64,000 nt of DNA from CAWDLX01 sp963753485. Lineage in GTDB: Bacteria > Actinomycetota > Actinomycetes > Mycobacteriales > Micromonosporaceae. Positions within the stretch are counted from its first letter, which is position 1, and every line of letters starts with the position of its first letter. The stretch spans positions 186,001-250,000 of the forward strand of contig CAVWCL010000009.1 of the NCBI GenBank assembly GCA_963753485.1, written 5' to 3'. Below, piece by piece: positions 54,661 through 63,588 of the stretch. The notes beneath the pieces are model-generated. The model was not told the origin of the DNA. It did not search any database and saw nothing but the letters and a program-made list of their open reading frames with translations. The translations under genes were made by a program, and so were the position numbers.

Positions 54661-55974
54661 TCAGATTGCGTCGAAGGAGAAGGTGGGCTCGGGCGGCGCC
54701 GAAACCCGCTCCAGGGTGGCCCCGAGTGCGATCAGGTCCGGGACGAAGTTCGGATAGCCCCGGTCAATGTGGTGGACGTGGCTCACCTCGGTCACGCCGT
54801 CGGCACAGAGAGCGGCGATGACCAGACCTGCTCCGGCCCGGATGTCGGTCGCCCGTACCGGCGCGGCGGAGAGCCGCTCGCGCCCACGGATCATGGCGAA
54901 CTTGCCGTCGGTACGGATCTGGGCGCCGAGCCGCACCAGCTCCTGCACGAACATGAACCGGCCGTCGAAGATGTTCTCGGTCACCATGGAGGCGCCGTCG
55001 CTCACCGCGGCCAGCCCGATCGCCATCGGCAGCAGGTCGGTGGCGAACCCTGGAAACGGCAGAGTGACCACGTCCACAGAGGTCGGCCGGCGGTCCATGC
55101 GAACCCGGAACCCGTCCGCGGCCGTGTCCACGCTCGCGCCGGCGGTGGCCACCTTGTCCAGTGCGATCTCCAGGAAGGCCGCGTCGACGCCGCGCACTAG
55201 GACCTCCCCCCGGGTCATCGCCGCCCCGAAGGCCCAGGTGCCGGCCACGATCCGGTCGCCGACCGTGCGGTGGGTGACCGGTCGCAGCCCCGGAACGCCC
55301 TCCACCTCGATCTTCGAGGTGCCGGCCCCGCTGATGTGCGCGCCCATTCCGGTGAGCATCGCGCAGATGTCGACAATCTCCGGCTCGCGCGCGGCGTTGT
55401 CGATCTCGGTCACGCCCTTTGCCAGTACGGCGGCCATCAGCAGGTTCTCGGTCGCACCGACACTGGGGAAGTCGAGCCAGATGGTGGCGCCACGCAGCCC
55501 CTGCGGGGCGACCGCGACGATGTACCCGTGCTCGCTGCGGATCTCCGCGCCCAGCCGGGTCAACCCGCTGACGTGCATGTCGAGCCCGCGCGAGCCGATG
55601 GCGTCCCCGCCCGGGTGGGCCACCCGGACCTGTCCGCAGCGCGCGAGCAGAGGCCCCAGTACGCAGATGGAGGCCCGCAACTGGCGGACCAGGTCGTAGT
55701 CGGTCTCGTGCCCGGGCTGGGCCGGCACGTCGATGGCGAGCGACGAACCGCCGGCGCTCACCTCGCAGCCCAGCCGGCGCAGCACCTCCGCCATGATCGC
55801 GATGTCGGTGATCGGCGGCACGTTCTGCAGCGTGGTCCGGCCCTCGGCCAGCAACGCGGCGGCCATGAGTTTGAGGGCCGAGTTCTTCGCCCCGGCCACG
55901 GTGACATCGCCCGCGAGGCGGGCACCGCCGCGGATCCGAATGAGATCACTCGAGCCGACCGTCACGGCGGTCAT
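54661..55974 (-). CDS. murA: UDP-N-acetylglucosamine 1-carboxyvinyltransferase with Asp at the catalytic-Cys position
   Basis: The start is ATG 55974. The 437-residue EPT-fold protein transfers enolpyruvate from PEP to UDP-GlcNAc, the first committed step of peptidoglycan synthesis. It has GAKNSALKLMAAALLAEG, the UDP-binding LRASICVLGPLLAR, and the loop AHPGGDAIGSRGLDMH. The residue after GG, normally the fosfomycin target Cys, is Asp124. The C-terminal part has FPGFATDLLPMAIGLA and IDRGYPNFVPDL. Asp at this position occurs naturally in MurA of mycobacteria and chlamydiae and gives intrinsic fosfomycin insensitivity while keeping activity. Confidence 0.95.
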   Translation of the reverse strand: MTAVTVGSSDLIRIRGGARLAGDVTVAGAKNSALKLMAAALLAEGRTTLQNVPPITDIAIMAEVLRRLGCEVSAGGSSLAIDVPAQPGHETDYDLVRQLRASICVLGPLLARCGQVRVAHPGGDAIGSRGLDMHVSGLTRLGAEIRSEHGYIVAVAPQGLRGATIWLDFPSVGATENLLMAAVLAKGVTEIDNAAREPEIVDICAMLTGMGAHISGAGTSKIEVEGVPGLRPVTHRTVGDRIVAGTWAFGAAMTRGEVLVRGVDAAFLEIALDKVATAGASVDTAADGFRVRMDRRPTSVDVVTLPFPGFATDLLPMAIGLAAVSDGASMVTENIFDGRFMFVQELVRLGAQIRTDGKFAMIRGRERLSAAPVRATDIRAGAGLVIAALCADGVTEVSHVHHIDRGYPNFVPDLIALGATLERVSAPPEPTFSFDAI

Positions 55975-56066
55975 CGTATGGCCTTGCGGCCGTAGCCGCG
56001 CCGCCATCGCGGCGCGCCGCCCGTCGAGTCGGCGCGTTACCTGCGATTCCGCCTAACCTGGGAGCC

Positions 56067-56639
56067 ATGACCGTACACCTCACCCGCATCTACACCCGAA
56101 CCGGCGACGCCGGCATGACCGCCCTCGGTGACGGAGCGCGCGTACCCAAGACTGACCCCCGTATCGAAGCATATGCCGATGTCGATGAAACGAACGCCGC
56201 GCTCGGCGTTGCGCTCTCCCTCGGTGAGCTCACCGACGACATTCGTACGGTGTTGGCAGGTGTACAGAACGACTTGTTCGACGTGGGCGCGGATCTGTGT
56301 GCCCCGATCGTGGCCGACCCGAAGTGGCCACCGCTGCGGGTGGAGGAGGGCTACGTCACCCGCTTGGAGGAGTGGTGCGACCGGTTCAACGCGCGCCTGC
56401 CCAAGTTGGACTCGTTCATTCTCAACGGTGGTACCCCCGGGGCGGCGCTGCTGCATCAGGCGCGCACCGTCTGCCGCCGGGCCGAGCGGCGCACCTGGGC
56501 CCTCCTCGAGGCCGATCCCGACGGTGCCAACCCGGTGGCGGCGAAGTACCTCAACCGGCTCTCGGATCTGCTGTTCATCCTGGCCCGCATCGCGAACCCG
56601 GACGGCGACGTGAAGTGGGTGCCCGGCGGCGACCGCTGA
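56067..56639 (+). CDS. Cob(I)yrinic acid a,c-diamide adenosyltransferase, PduO type
   Basis: This 190-residue ATP:corrinoid adenosyltransferase has the N-terminal ATP-binding signature TRTGDAGMTALGDGARVPK, then RIEAYADVDETNAALG, and the active-site FILNGGTPGAALLHQARTVC with RRAERR, then YLNRLSDLLFILAR. It makes adenosylcobalamin, the cofactor of the mutase encoded at 49008-51071. It is divergent from murA and convergent with the DUF2550 gene. This position beside atpC and DUF2550 is a conserved actinobacterial arrangement. Confidence 0.93.
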   Translation: MTVHLTRIYTRTGDAGMTALGDGARVPKTDPRIEAYADVDETNAALGVALSLGELTDDIRTVLAGVQNDLFDVGADLCAPIVADPKWPPLRVEEGYVTRLEEWCDRFNARLPKLDSFILNGGTPGAALLHQARTVCRRAERRTWALLEADPDGANPVAAKYLNRLSDLLFILARIANPDGDVKWVPGGDR

Positions 56640-56652
56640 CCCAGGGCCGGCC

Positions 56653-57081
56653 TCAGCGGGGCCGTAGGGCCCCCGGGGGGGCGGACTCCAGCCAGGAACG
56701 GAAGCCCATGAGCGCCGTCTCGGCCAGCGCCACGTCGACCGCGGGGCCCGCACCACGACAGTGCACGACCACCCAGCCGGGCGGCATCGCCAGCCGTTCG
56801 GCACCGGTCGGCGGCCGGCGGCTCTCGACGATGAGACCGTGGCGGGACAGTACCCGCCGGGGCCGTACCGCCAGGCTGAACAAGCGATACCAGCGCAGTT
56901 CGTCGTTGGTGAACCGGGCCAACCCCGGCGCCCAACCCCGCTCCGGTGCGAACGTGGACAGGCGCATGTTCATGTCGATGGTGCCGCCACCGCGGGAGAT
57001 GGCTTCGCGCCGTACGAAGATCGCCAGAAGCGCGGCGAGCATGGCGAAGACCCCGATACCGATGATCTCGAGGAACGCCAC
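56653..57081 (-). CDS. DUF2550 family membrane protein
   Basis: This 142-residue protein has one N-terminal helix (FLEIIGIGVFAMLAALLAIF) followed by RREAISRGGGTIDMNMRL and a soluble part with RGWAPGLARFTNDELRWYRLFSLAVRPRRVLSR. It is the standard DUF2550 protein found next to atpC in actinobacteria; its role is unknown, a possible cell-envelope function being suggested only by conservation. It starts 12 nt after the atpC stop and is probably co-transcribed with it. Confidence 0.88.
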   Translation of the reverse strand: MAFLEIIGIGVFAMLAALLAIFVRREAISRGGGTIDMNMRLSTFAPERGWAPGLARFTNDELRWYRLFSLAVRPRRVLSRHGLIVESRRPPTGAERLAMPPGWVVVHCRGAGPAVDVALAETALMGFRSWLESAPPGALRPR

Positions 57082-57093
57082 GGCGGCCGCTGA

Positions 57094-57405
57094 TCAGTCG
57101 GTGGCCGCGGAGGGGGTCGACACGCTGGCCGGATCCGGGCCTTCGGCGGGTGCGGCGCTCTCGGCCAGCACGGTCACCCCGTCGTTGGTGACCGAGAGGA
57201 AGCCGCCGGCGATGTCGTACGCGATCTCGTCCGGGTCGTTCTTGATCCGTACCCGGCTCGGGTCCCGCAGCTGGCCCAGCAGCGGCGCGTGACCGGCGAG
57301 GATGCCCAGTTCGCCTTCAGTGGTGCGGGCGACCACCATGTCCGCCTCGCCCGACCAGACCATGGCCTCGACCGAGACCAGCTCGACGTGGAACTGATTC
57401 GCCAC
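57094..57405 (-). CDS. atpC: ATP synthase epsilon subunit
   Basis: The start is GTG 57405, with GAGGAGAG upstream. The 103-residue product is the beta-sandwich domain of epsilon (HVELVSVEAMVWSGEADMVV, GELGILAGHAPLLGQL, GGFLSVTNDGVTVLAE). The C-terminal two-helix domain is almost absent, replaced by a Pro/Ser-rich tail, which limits the inhibitory movement known for longer forms; short epsilon is common in actinobacteria. It is cut off from atpD by an opposite-strand gene, so it needs its own promoter or read-through. Confidence 0.93.
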   Translation of the reverse strand: MANQFHVELVSVEAMVWSGEADMVVARTTEGELGILAGHAPLLGQLRDPSRVRIKNDPDEIAYDIAGGFLSVTNDGVTVLAESAAPAEGPDPASVSTPSAATD

Positions 57406-57557
57406 GGTTGCTCTCCTCGGGGCCGGCGCACGCTGCGGTACCACGAAGTCTAGAGGGTGACCCGGATCACAGTCGGTGCGGAGTGCGCGAACTCCGCCCG
57501 TCGGGCGACTCGGATCGGTAGGGTTTGGCCACCGTCTCCGCCGGCAAAGGAAGCCCC

Positions 57558-58067
57558 ATGACGACGCCTGCCACCGGCTCTTCGTTCATGATCGGCTCGC
57601 CCCGCGCGCTCGCCGCCTGGGGGCTGCTGGGATTCGTCGCGCTCAGCCAGTTCTTCGCGTTCTTCTTCTGGATCCTGCCGCACGGTGGCGGCCTGGCCAG
57701 CCAGTCGGCCGCGGCCGGGTTCCGCGACCTGTTCGTGCTGGCCATGCCGGTGCTGGCGACGCTGCTCGCAGCGAAGGTCGCGCCGGTGATGCCCGGTGCC
57801 CGGGTGGTTGCGGCGGTGGCTGCTGTCGAGTACGCGATCGCGCTCTTCTTCGGCACGATCACGCTGCTGATCGGCCTGGGCGCCGTGTTCGACGGCATCC
57901 ACGACACGCGCGGCAGCCTCGGGGCGCTGCAATACCTCGCCATGGGCGTCGCCGCGCTCCTGCTGATCGCCATCGCCGGGTACGCCGTGGTCCGGGTCTA
58001 CCTCGATCTCGGCGGCCGGCTGCGGGCGAGCTGGCCGGCCGGCGACCGTGCCACCCCGCCGACCTGA
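57558..58067 (+). CDS. Hypothetical four-helix membrane protein inserted between atpD and atpC
   Basis: I choose ATG 57558, with AAAGGAAG upstream. The 169-residue product has about four hydrophobic helices (for instance AAWGLLGFVALSQFFAFFFW, EYAIALFFGTITLLIGLG, YLAMGVAALLLIAIAGYA) and a short basic C-terminus. It resembles unassigned actinobacterial membrane proteins. It is transcribed against the ATP synthase operon, with 15 nt between its stop and the atpD stop, and is divergent from atpC across 152 bp, which may hold both promoters. Confidence 0.75.
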   Translation: MTTPATGSSFMIGSPRALAAWGLLGFVALSQFFAFFFWILPHGGGLASQSAAAGFRDLFVLAMPVLATLLAAKVAPVMPGARVVAAVAAVEYAIALFFGTITLLIGLGAVFDGIHDTRGSLGALQYLAMGVAALLLIAIAGYAVVRVYLDLGGRLRASWPAGDRATPPT

Positions 58068-58081
58068 CCAGCCGGCCCGGG

Positions 58082-59524
58082 CTACTCGTCGCGCAGCTTG
58101 GCCGCGTTGCGCTCCAGGTCGTCCAGGCCGCCACACATGAAGAACGCCTGCTCCGGGTAGGTGTCGTACTCACCCTCGGTGATCTTCTTGAACGCCTCGA
58201 TGGTGTCCTTGATCGGGACGAACGAGCCTTCGATGCCGGTGAACACCGTGGCCGCGTACGTGTTCTGGGAGAGGAACCGCTCGATCCGTCGGGCCCGCCC
58301 GACCGTGATCTTGTCCTCTTCGGAGAGTTCGTCCATGCCCAGGATCGCGATGATGTCCTGCAGGTCCCGGTAGCGCTGCAGGATCCGCTTCACCTCGCTC
58401 GCGGTGTTGTAGTGGTCCGCGCCGACATACTCCGCCGCCAGGATCCGCGAGGACGAGGCGAGCGGGTCGACCGCCGGGTAGATGCCCTTGTCCGAAATGG
58501 AGCGTTCCAGGTTCGTGGTGGCGTCCAGGTGGGCGAAGGTGGTCGCCGGCGCCGGGTCGGTGTAGTCGTCGGCCGGCACGTAGATCGCCTGCATCGACGT
58601 GATCGCCTTGCCCCGCACCGAGGTGATGCGCTCCTGCAACTGGCCCATCTCGTCGGCGAGCGTCGGTTGGTAGCCCACCGCGGAGGGCATCCGACCGAGC
58701 AGAGTGGACACCTCCGAGCCGGCCTGAGTGAACCGGAAGATGTTGTCGATGAAGAGCAGCACCTCCTGGTTCTGCACGTCGCGGAAGTACTCGGCCATGG
58801 TGAGCGCGGCGAGTGCGACCCGCAGCCGGGTGCCGGGAGGCTCGTCCATCTGGCCAAAGACCAGCGCGGTCTGCGGCAGCACGTTGGACTCGCCCATCTC
58901 CAGGATGAGGTCGTTGCCCTCGCGGGTGCGCTCGCCGACGCCGGCGAAGACCGACGTACCGCCGAAGTTCCGGGCGACCCGGATGATCATCTCCTGGATG
59001 AGCACCGTCTTGCCCACGCCGGCGCCGCCGAACAAGCCAATCTTGCCGCCCTTCACGTACGGCGCGAGCAGGTCGAGCACCTTGATGCCGGTCTCCAGCA
59101 TCTCCGTCTTCGGCTCCAGGTCGGCGAAGGCCGGTGGCGGACGGTGGATCTCCCAGCGGTCCTTGATCTCGAGCCGCTCCCCCTCCTTGAGGTTCAGGCA
59201 GTCGCCGATCACGTTGAAGACATGGCCCTTGGTCACGTCCCCGACCGGCACGGTGATGCCACCGCCGGTGTCACGCACGTCGGCCCCGCGGACCAGGCCA
59301 TCGGTGGGCTGCATGGAGATCGCGCGCACCATGTTGTCGCCCAGGTGCAGGGCAACCTCCAGGGTCAGCGTCTTGGTCACACCGCCGAGGTGGACGTCGA
59401 CGTGCAGCGCGTTGAACACCTCCGGCATCGCGCCGCGCGGAAACTCGGCGTCGACCACCGGCCCGATCACCCGGACGACCCGTCCGGTGCTGACCGTCGC
59501 GTCGTGATTCATGGTTGCCGTCAT
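58082..59524 (-). CDS. atpD: ATP synthase beta subunit
   Basis: The ATG at 59524 overlaps the atpG stop. The 480-residue catalytic subunit has the N-terminal barrel (GRVVRVIGPVVDAEFPRG), the P-loop GGAGVGKTV, the catalytic Glu in GVGERTREGNDL, Walker B in EVLLFIDNIFRF, and the conserved GRMPSAVGYQPTLA. All catalytic residues are present. It ends 15 nt from the converging membrane protein gene rather than leading into atpC. Confidence 0.97.
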   Translation of the reverse strand: MTATMNHDATVSTGRVVRVIGPVVDAEFPRGAMPEVFNALHVDVHLGGVTKTLTLEVALHLGDNMVRAISMQPTDGLVRGADVRDTGGGITVPVGDVTKGHVFNVIGDCLNLKEGERLEIKDRWEIHRPPPAFADLEPKTEMLETGIKVLDLLAPYVKGGKIGLFGGAGVGKTVLIQEMIIRVARNFGGTSVFAGVGERTREGNDLILEMGESNVLPQTALVFGQMDEPPGTRLRVALAALTMAEYFRDVQNQEVLLFIDNIFRFTQAGSEVSTLLGRMPSAVGYQPTLADEMGQLQERITSVRGKAITSMQAIYVPADDYTDPAPATTFAHLDATTNLERSISDKGIYPAVDPLASSSRILAAEYVGADHYNTASEVKRILQRYRDLQDIIAILGMDELSEEDKITVGRARRIERFLSQNTYAATVFTGIEGSFVPIKDTIEAFKKITEGEYDTYPEQAFFMCGGLDDLERNAAKLRDE

Positions 59525-60489
59525 CACACGTCACTCCCCGCCGCGGCGAGCGCGTTCGCGCCGCCGACGATCTCACTGATTTCCTGGGTGATGGACGCCT
59601 GCCGAGCCGCATTCATCGCCCGCGTGTAGGTCTGGATCAGGTCTTCCGCATTGTCGGTCGCCGCCTTCATCGCCTTGCGCCGGGAGGCCGACTCGCTCGC
59701 CGCCGCGTCGATCAACGCCGCGTAGATGCGGGTGTTGAGGTACTTGGGCAGCAGCTCGTCCAGCAGCACTTCGGGATCCGGCTCGAACTCGTACTCCGGC
59801 AGCAGGCCGGTGATCTCGTCCATCTCGGTCTCGACGACCTGCATCGGGGCGAGGAAGTTCGCCACCGGCTGCTGGGTCATCAGCGTCCGGAACTGAGTGT
59901 GCACGATGTGCAGCTCGTCCACGCCGAGCACGCCGTCGGCGCCGGCCGCTGAATCCCCCGCCGCCGGCTGGCCGTCGGGTGTGTCCATATCGTCGGCGCC
60001 GGCGACGAAGGCGTCGATCAGCGTCCGGGCGACCTCGCGGGCGTCGGCGAAGGTGGGCTGCTCGGAGAAGCCGCTCCAGCTGGACTCGATCGGGCGACGC
60101 CGGAACCGGTAGTAGCCGACGCCCTTGCGCCCCACCACGTACAGGGCAACGTCGCGGCCCTCGTCGCGCAGCCGGGAGATGAGCTGTTCCGCGGTGCGGA
60201 TCGCGTTGGCGTTGTAGCCGCCGCACAGGCCACGGTCGCTCGTGATGAGCAGGACCCCGGCCCGGCGTACCACCGGCCGCGCCTGCAGCAGCGGATGGTC
60301 GATGCTCGCGTTGCTCGCCAGCGCCGTGAGCACCATGGTGATCGCGGTCGCGTACGGGCGCGAGGCGGAGACCCGCTCGTGCGCCTTGGCAATCCGGCTG
60401 GTCGCGACGAGCTCCATCGCCTTGGTAATCTTCTTGGTCGACTTCGTCGTCTTGATCCGGCGACGGAGCACGCGTACCGAGGCGGGCAT
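59524..60489 (-). CDS. atpG: ATP synthase gamma subunit
   Basis: This 321-residue central-stalk subunit has the N-terminal coiled-coil (RRRIKTTKSTKKITKAMELV), LLITSDRGLCGGYN, and the C-terminal helix ending RQASITQEISEIVGGANAL. A short acidic Asp/Gly/Ala-rich insert near residues 165-190 is a known actinobacterial feature. Its stop overlaps the atpD start (TGATG), and it begins 3 nt after atpA. Confidence 0.96.
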   Translation of the reverse strand: MPASVRVLRRRIKTTKSTKKITKAMELVATSRIAKAHERVSASRPYATAITMVLTALASNASIDHPLLQARPVVRRAGVLLITSDRGLCGGYNANAIRTAEQLISRLRDEGRDVALYVVGRKGVGYYRFRRRPIESSWSGFSEQPTFADAREVARTLIDAFVAGADDMDTPDGQPAAGDSAAGADGVLGVDELHIVHTQFRTLMTQQPVANFLAPMQVVETEMDEITGLLPEYEFEPDPEVLLDELLPKYLNTRIYAALIDAAASESASRRKAMKAATDNAEDLIQTYTRAMNAARQASITQEISEIVGGANALAAAGSDV

Positions 60490-60492
60490 GGC

Positions 60493-62142
60493 TTACTTCT
60501 TAGCCGGCGGCGGGGTACGCCGGACCCGCCGGACCGTCTCGTGGGTCTCGATACCTTCGCCCATCGCCTCGGCCGCCTCCTCGTGCACCGTGATCTCCCG
60601 GTCACGGCTGAGGAACATGTCCTTGAAGTGGGCGATGGCCTCGTCCAGCGTGGCCACGATGTCGTCGTTCCAGTCCTGGTCCGCGATCGAGACCAGTACG
60701 CCGCCATGCGCGTGGCGCAGGTACTGCAGGAACTCGGTCTCAAACCGGCGGATGTCGGCGATCGGGATGTCGTCGAGCTTGCCCTCGGTGCCGGCCCACA
60801 CCGAGACCACCTGCTCCTCCACCGGGTAGGGCGAGTAGTTCGGCTGCTTGAGCAGTTCGACCAACCGGCCACCCCGCTCCAGCTGGGCGCGGGAGGCCCG
60901 GTCCAGGTCGGAGGAGAACGCGGCGAACGCCTCCAGCTCGCGGTACTGGGCCAGGTCCAGCCGCAGCCGCCCGGCCACCCGCTTCATCGGCTTGCTCTGT
61001 GCGGCCGAGCCGACCCGGGAGACCGACGTGCCAACGTTGATCGCCGGACGCACGCCCTGGTTGAACAGATCGGCCTCGAGGAAGAGCTGGCCATCGGTGA
61101 TCGAGATCACGTTGGTAGGGATGAACGCGGCGATGTCGTTCGCCTTCGTCTCGATGATCGGCAGGCCGGTCATCGAGCCGCCACCCATCGCGTCGCTCAG
61201 TTTGGCGCACCGCTCCAGCAGCCTGGAGTGTAGATAGAAGACATCGCCCGGGTAGGCCTCCCGCCCCGGCGGGCGGCGCAGCAGCAGCGAGATCGCCCGG
61301 TACGCCTCGGCCTGCTTGGTCAGGTCGTCGAAGACGATGAGCACGTGCTTGCCGGCGTACATCCAGTGCTGGCCGATGGCCGAACCGGTGTACGGCGCGA
61401 GGTACTTGAACCCGGCCGGGTCGGAGGCGGGTGAGGCGACGATGGTCGTGTACGCCATCGCGCCGTACTCCTCGAAGGTGCCCTTCACCGACGCGATCGT
61501 GGACGCTTTCTGGCCGATGGCCACGTAGATGCAGCGCACCTGCTTGGCCGGGTCGCCCGACTCCCAATCGGCCTTCTGGTTGAGGATGGTGTCGATGGCG
61601 ATGGTGGTCTTGCCGGTGCGCCGGTCGCCGATGATGAGCTGGCGCTGGCCCCGCCCGATCGCGGTCATCGAGTCGACCGCTTTGATGCCGGTCTGCAGCG
61701 CCTCCTTCACCGGCTGGCGGGCCATCACGTTGGGCGCCTGCACCTCCAGCTCGCGGAAGCCCTCGCTCTCGATCTCGCCGAGTCCGTCGATCGGCGTCCC
61801 CAGCGGGTTGACCACCCGGCCGAGGAACGCGTCGCCGACCGGTACCGAGAGCACCCGGCCGGTTCGTTTGACCTGCTGGCCCTCCTCGATGCCGCCGAAC
61901 TCGCCGAGGATGACCACACCGATCTCGCGGACGTCGAGGTTGAGGGCAACGCCCAGCGAACCGTCCTCGAACTCCAGCAGCTCGTTCGCCTGGGCCGAGG
62001 GCAGGCCCTCGACGTGGGCGATGCCGTCCCCGGCATCGGCGACGACGCCGACCTCCTCACGGGTGGTCTCCGGGGTGTACGACGAGACGTAGTGCTCGAG
62101 GGCACGGCGGATCTCGTCGGAGGAGATGGTCAGCTCGGCCAT
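60493..62142 (-). CDS. atpA: ATP synthase alpha subunit
   Basis: This 549-residue protein has the P-loop GDRRTGKTTI, KHVLIVFDDLTKQAEAYR, the arginine-finger region RVGSAAQSKPMKRVAGRLR, and a C-terminal tail extended by about 35 residues rich in charged residues (REITVHEEAAEAMGEGIETH). Mycobacterial alpha subunits also have such a tail, which limits ATP hydrolysis. It lies in the usual place between atpH and atpG, 67 nt after atpH. Confidence 0.97.
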   Translation of the reverse strand: MAELTISSDEIRRALEHYVSSYTPETTREEVGVVADAGDGIAHVEGLPSAQANELLEFEDGSLGVALNLDVREIGVVILGEFGGIEEGQQVKRTGRVLSVPVGDAFLGRVVNPLGTPIDGLGEIESEGFRELEVQAPNVMARQPVKEALQTGIKAVDSMTAIGRGQRQLIIGDRRTGKTTIAIDTILNQKADWESGDPAKQVRCIYVAIGQKASTIASVKGTFEEYGAMAYTTIVASPASDPAGFKYLAPYTGSAIGQHWMYAGKHVLIVFDDLTKQAEAYRAISLLLRRPPGREAYPGDVFYLHSRLLERCAKLSDAMGGGSMTGLPIIETKANDIAAFIPTNVISITDGQLFLEADLFNQGVRPAINVGTSVSRVGSAAQSKPMKRVAGRLRLDLAQYRELEAFAAFSSDLDRASRAQLERGGRLVELLKQPNYSPYPVEEQVVSVWAGTEGKLDDIPIADIRRFETEFLQYLRHAHGGVLVSIADQDWNDDIVATLDEAIAHFKDMFLSRDREITVHEEAAEAMGEGIETHETVRRVRRTPPPAKK

Positions 62143-62209
62143 CTGGTCTTCCTTACGTCAGGGTGGACAGCGTCGGGTCGGATTGGAGCGTCTGATGTGG
62201 ATAGTCGGG

Positions 62210-63031
62210 TCATGGCCGGCCCACCACCTGGGTCCGCGCGTCGGTGAGCCGGCGCAGCACGGTGGCGTCGAACAGGTCGGAGCCGATGCGCACCCGAATC
62301 CCACCCAGGATGCGGGGGGCGACGGAGACCTTGAGCTCCACCCGCCGGCCGTACATCTCGGAGAGCTTCGCCGCCAGTCGACGCTGCTCGTCCTCGGTGA
62401 GGCTGCTCGCGACCGTCACGTAAGCGAGCTCGCGCTCGCGCCGGTCCGCGGCGAACTCGATCAACCGGCTCAGCGCCGCGCTGAACCGGCGCCCGCCCAG
62501 GCCGTGCAGGGCGACATCCACCAGGCGGACGGTGATGCTGTGGGCCTTGCCCTCCAGAAGCCGGTGGGCGAGCTGGGAGCGCAGCGGCACCGGCGCGGTC
62601 GAGGCGCCGAGCGCGGTGCGCAGCTCGAGATCGCCGTCGACGACCTGGCCGAACCGGAACAGCTCATCCTCGACCTCGACCAACTCGCCGGCGTTGTCGG
62701 CACTGGCGAGCAGCGCCTCGACGCCGAGCCGTTCGACCGCGTTGAGGAGATCGGCGCCGCTGGACCAGCGGCCGGCGACCAGGATCTGCAAAATGGTCCG
62801 GGTGTCGTCGCCGGCCCTGCCGTCCAGTAGCGAGTCCAGCAGGCCCGCTCGGGCCTGGCCGGTGCGGCTCGGATCGGTCAGCGCCCTCCGCAGCGCCGGC
62901 TGGCCTTCGAGCATTCCGGCCACGGCGAGCAGCTCGTCGCCGACGCCCGCCATGGGCAGCGCTCGCTCACCCGAGGCGAGCGCATCCAGGCGCTCGACCG
63001 CGGCGGCGTAGGCGCCTCGATTGGGATCCAC
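62210..63031 (-). CDS. atpH: ATP synthase delta subunit
   Basis: The GTG at 63031 follows directly on the atpF stop. The 273-residue protein is a standalone delta subunit with the N-terminal six-helix bundle (YAAAVERLDALASGERALPM) and the C-terminal domain ending RRVELKVSVAPRILGGIRVR and GSDLFDATVLRRL. It is longer than E. coli delta, as in other actinobacteria, but not fused to a b subunit as in mycobacteria. It ties the peripheral stalk to the top of F1. Confidence 0.95.
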   Translation of the reverse strand: MDPNRGAYAAAVERLDALASGERALPMAGVGDELLAVAGMLEGQPALRRALTDPSRTGQARAGLLDSLLDGRAGDDTRTILQILVAGRWSSGADLLNAVERLGVEALLASADNAGELVEVEDELFRFGQVVDGDLELRTALGASTAPVPLRSQLAHRLLEGKAHSITVRLVDVALHGLGGRRFSAALSRLIEFAADRRERELAYVTVASSLTEDEQRRLAAKLSEMYGRRVELKVSVAPRILGGIRVRIGSDLFDATVLRRLTDARTQVVGRP

Positions 63032-63574
63032 TTAGGACCCAACTCCGGCCGTGCCGGCGCCGTCGAGCTCGCGCAGGAACCGGTCGACCGTGCCCCGCTG
63101 TCGGGCCTCGTCCTCCAGCGCCTCGCCGACGATCCGGCCGGCCAGCTCGACCGCGAGCGAGCCGAGGTCGGCGCGCAGCTCGCGCACGATGGTCTCCCGT
63201 TCAGCCGTGAGCTGTTCCCGGCCGGCGGCGATGAGCCGGTCGGTCTCCTCGCGGGCGCGGGCCAGCATCTCCTCACGGATCGCGGTGGCATCCTCCCGGG
63301 CCTCGTCGCGGATCCGGGCAGCCTGGGCACTCGCCTCCTTCATCGCCTTCTTGTACTCGGCCTCGGTCTCGGCCAGCTTGGCCCGGGCCGCGTCGGCATC
63401 CTCTATCTGCTGGCGGATGATCTCCTGCCGGTCCCGCAGCGCCTTCTGCACCGGCGGCACAATGTACCGGCCGAGGATGAACAGGATGATGATGAAGGCG
63501 ACGAGTTCCGCGATGAAGGTCGCGTTGGGCACGAGAAAGTTGTTCTCGGCCAAGACGGTCTGCGAGGGTGCCAT
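63032..63574 (-). CDS. atpF: ATP synthase b subunit
   Basis: This 180-residue peripheral-stalk subunit has one N-terminal membrane helix (FIAELVAFIIILFILGRYIV) and a long charged coiled-coil (DAARAKLAETEAEYKKAMKE). Only one b gene is seen, so the stalk would be a homodimer. It starts 14 nt after the atpE stop and its own stop abuts the atpH start. Confidence 0.95.
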   Translation of the reverse strand: MAPSQTVLAENNFLVPNATFIAELVAFIIILFILGRYIVPPVQKALRDRQEIIRQQIEDADAARAKLAETEAEYKKAMKEASAQAARIRDEAREDATAIREEMLARAREETDRLIAAGREQLTAERETIVRELRADLGSLAVELAGRIVGEALEDEARQRGTVDRFLRELDGAGTAGVGS

Positions 63575-63588
63575 GACGCCTGCGATCC

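Noticed and set aside
57476..59629. A plus-strand open frame of about 717 codons across atpD
   Set aside because: It is antisense to the fully conserved atpD and atpG coding sequence; long antisense frames are normal at this GC content.
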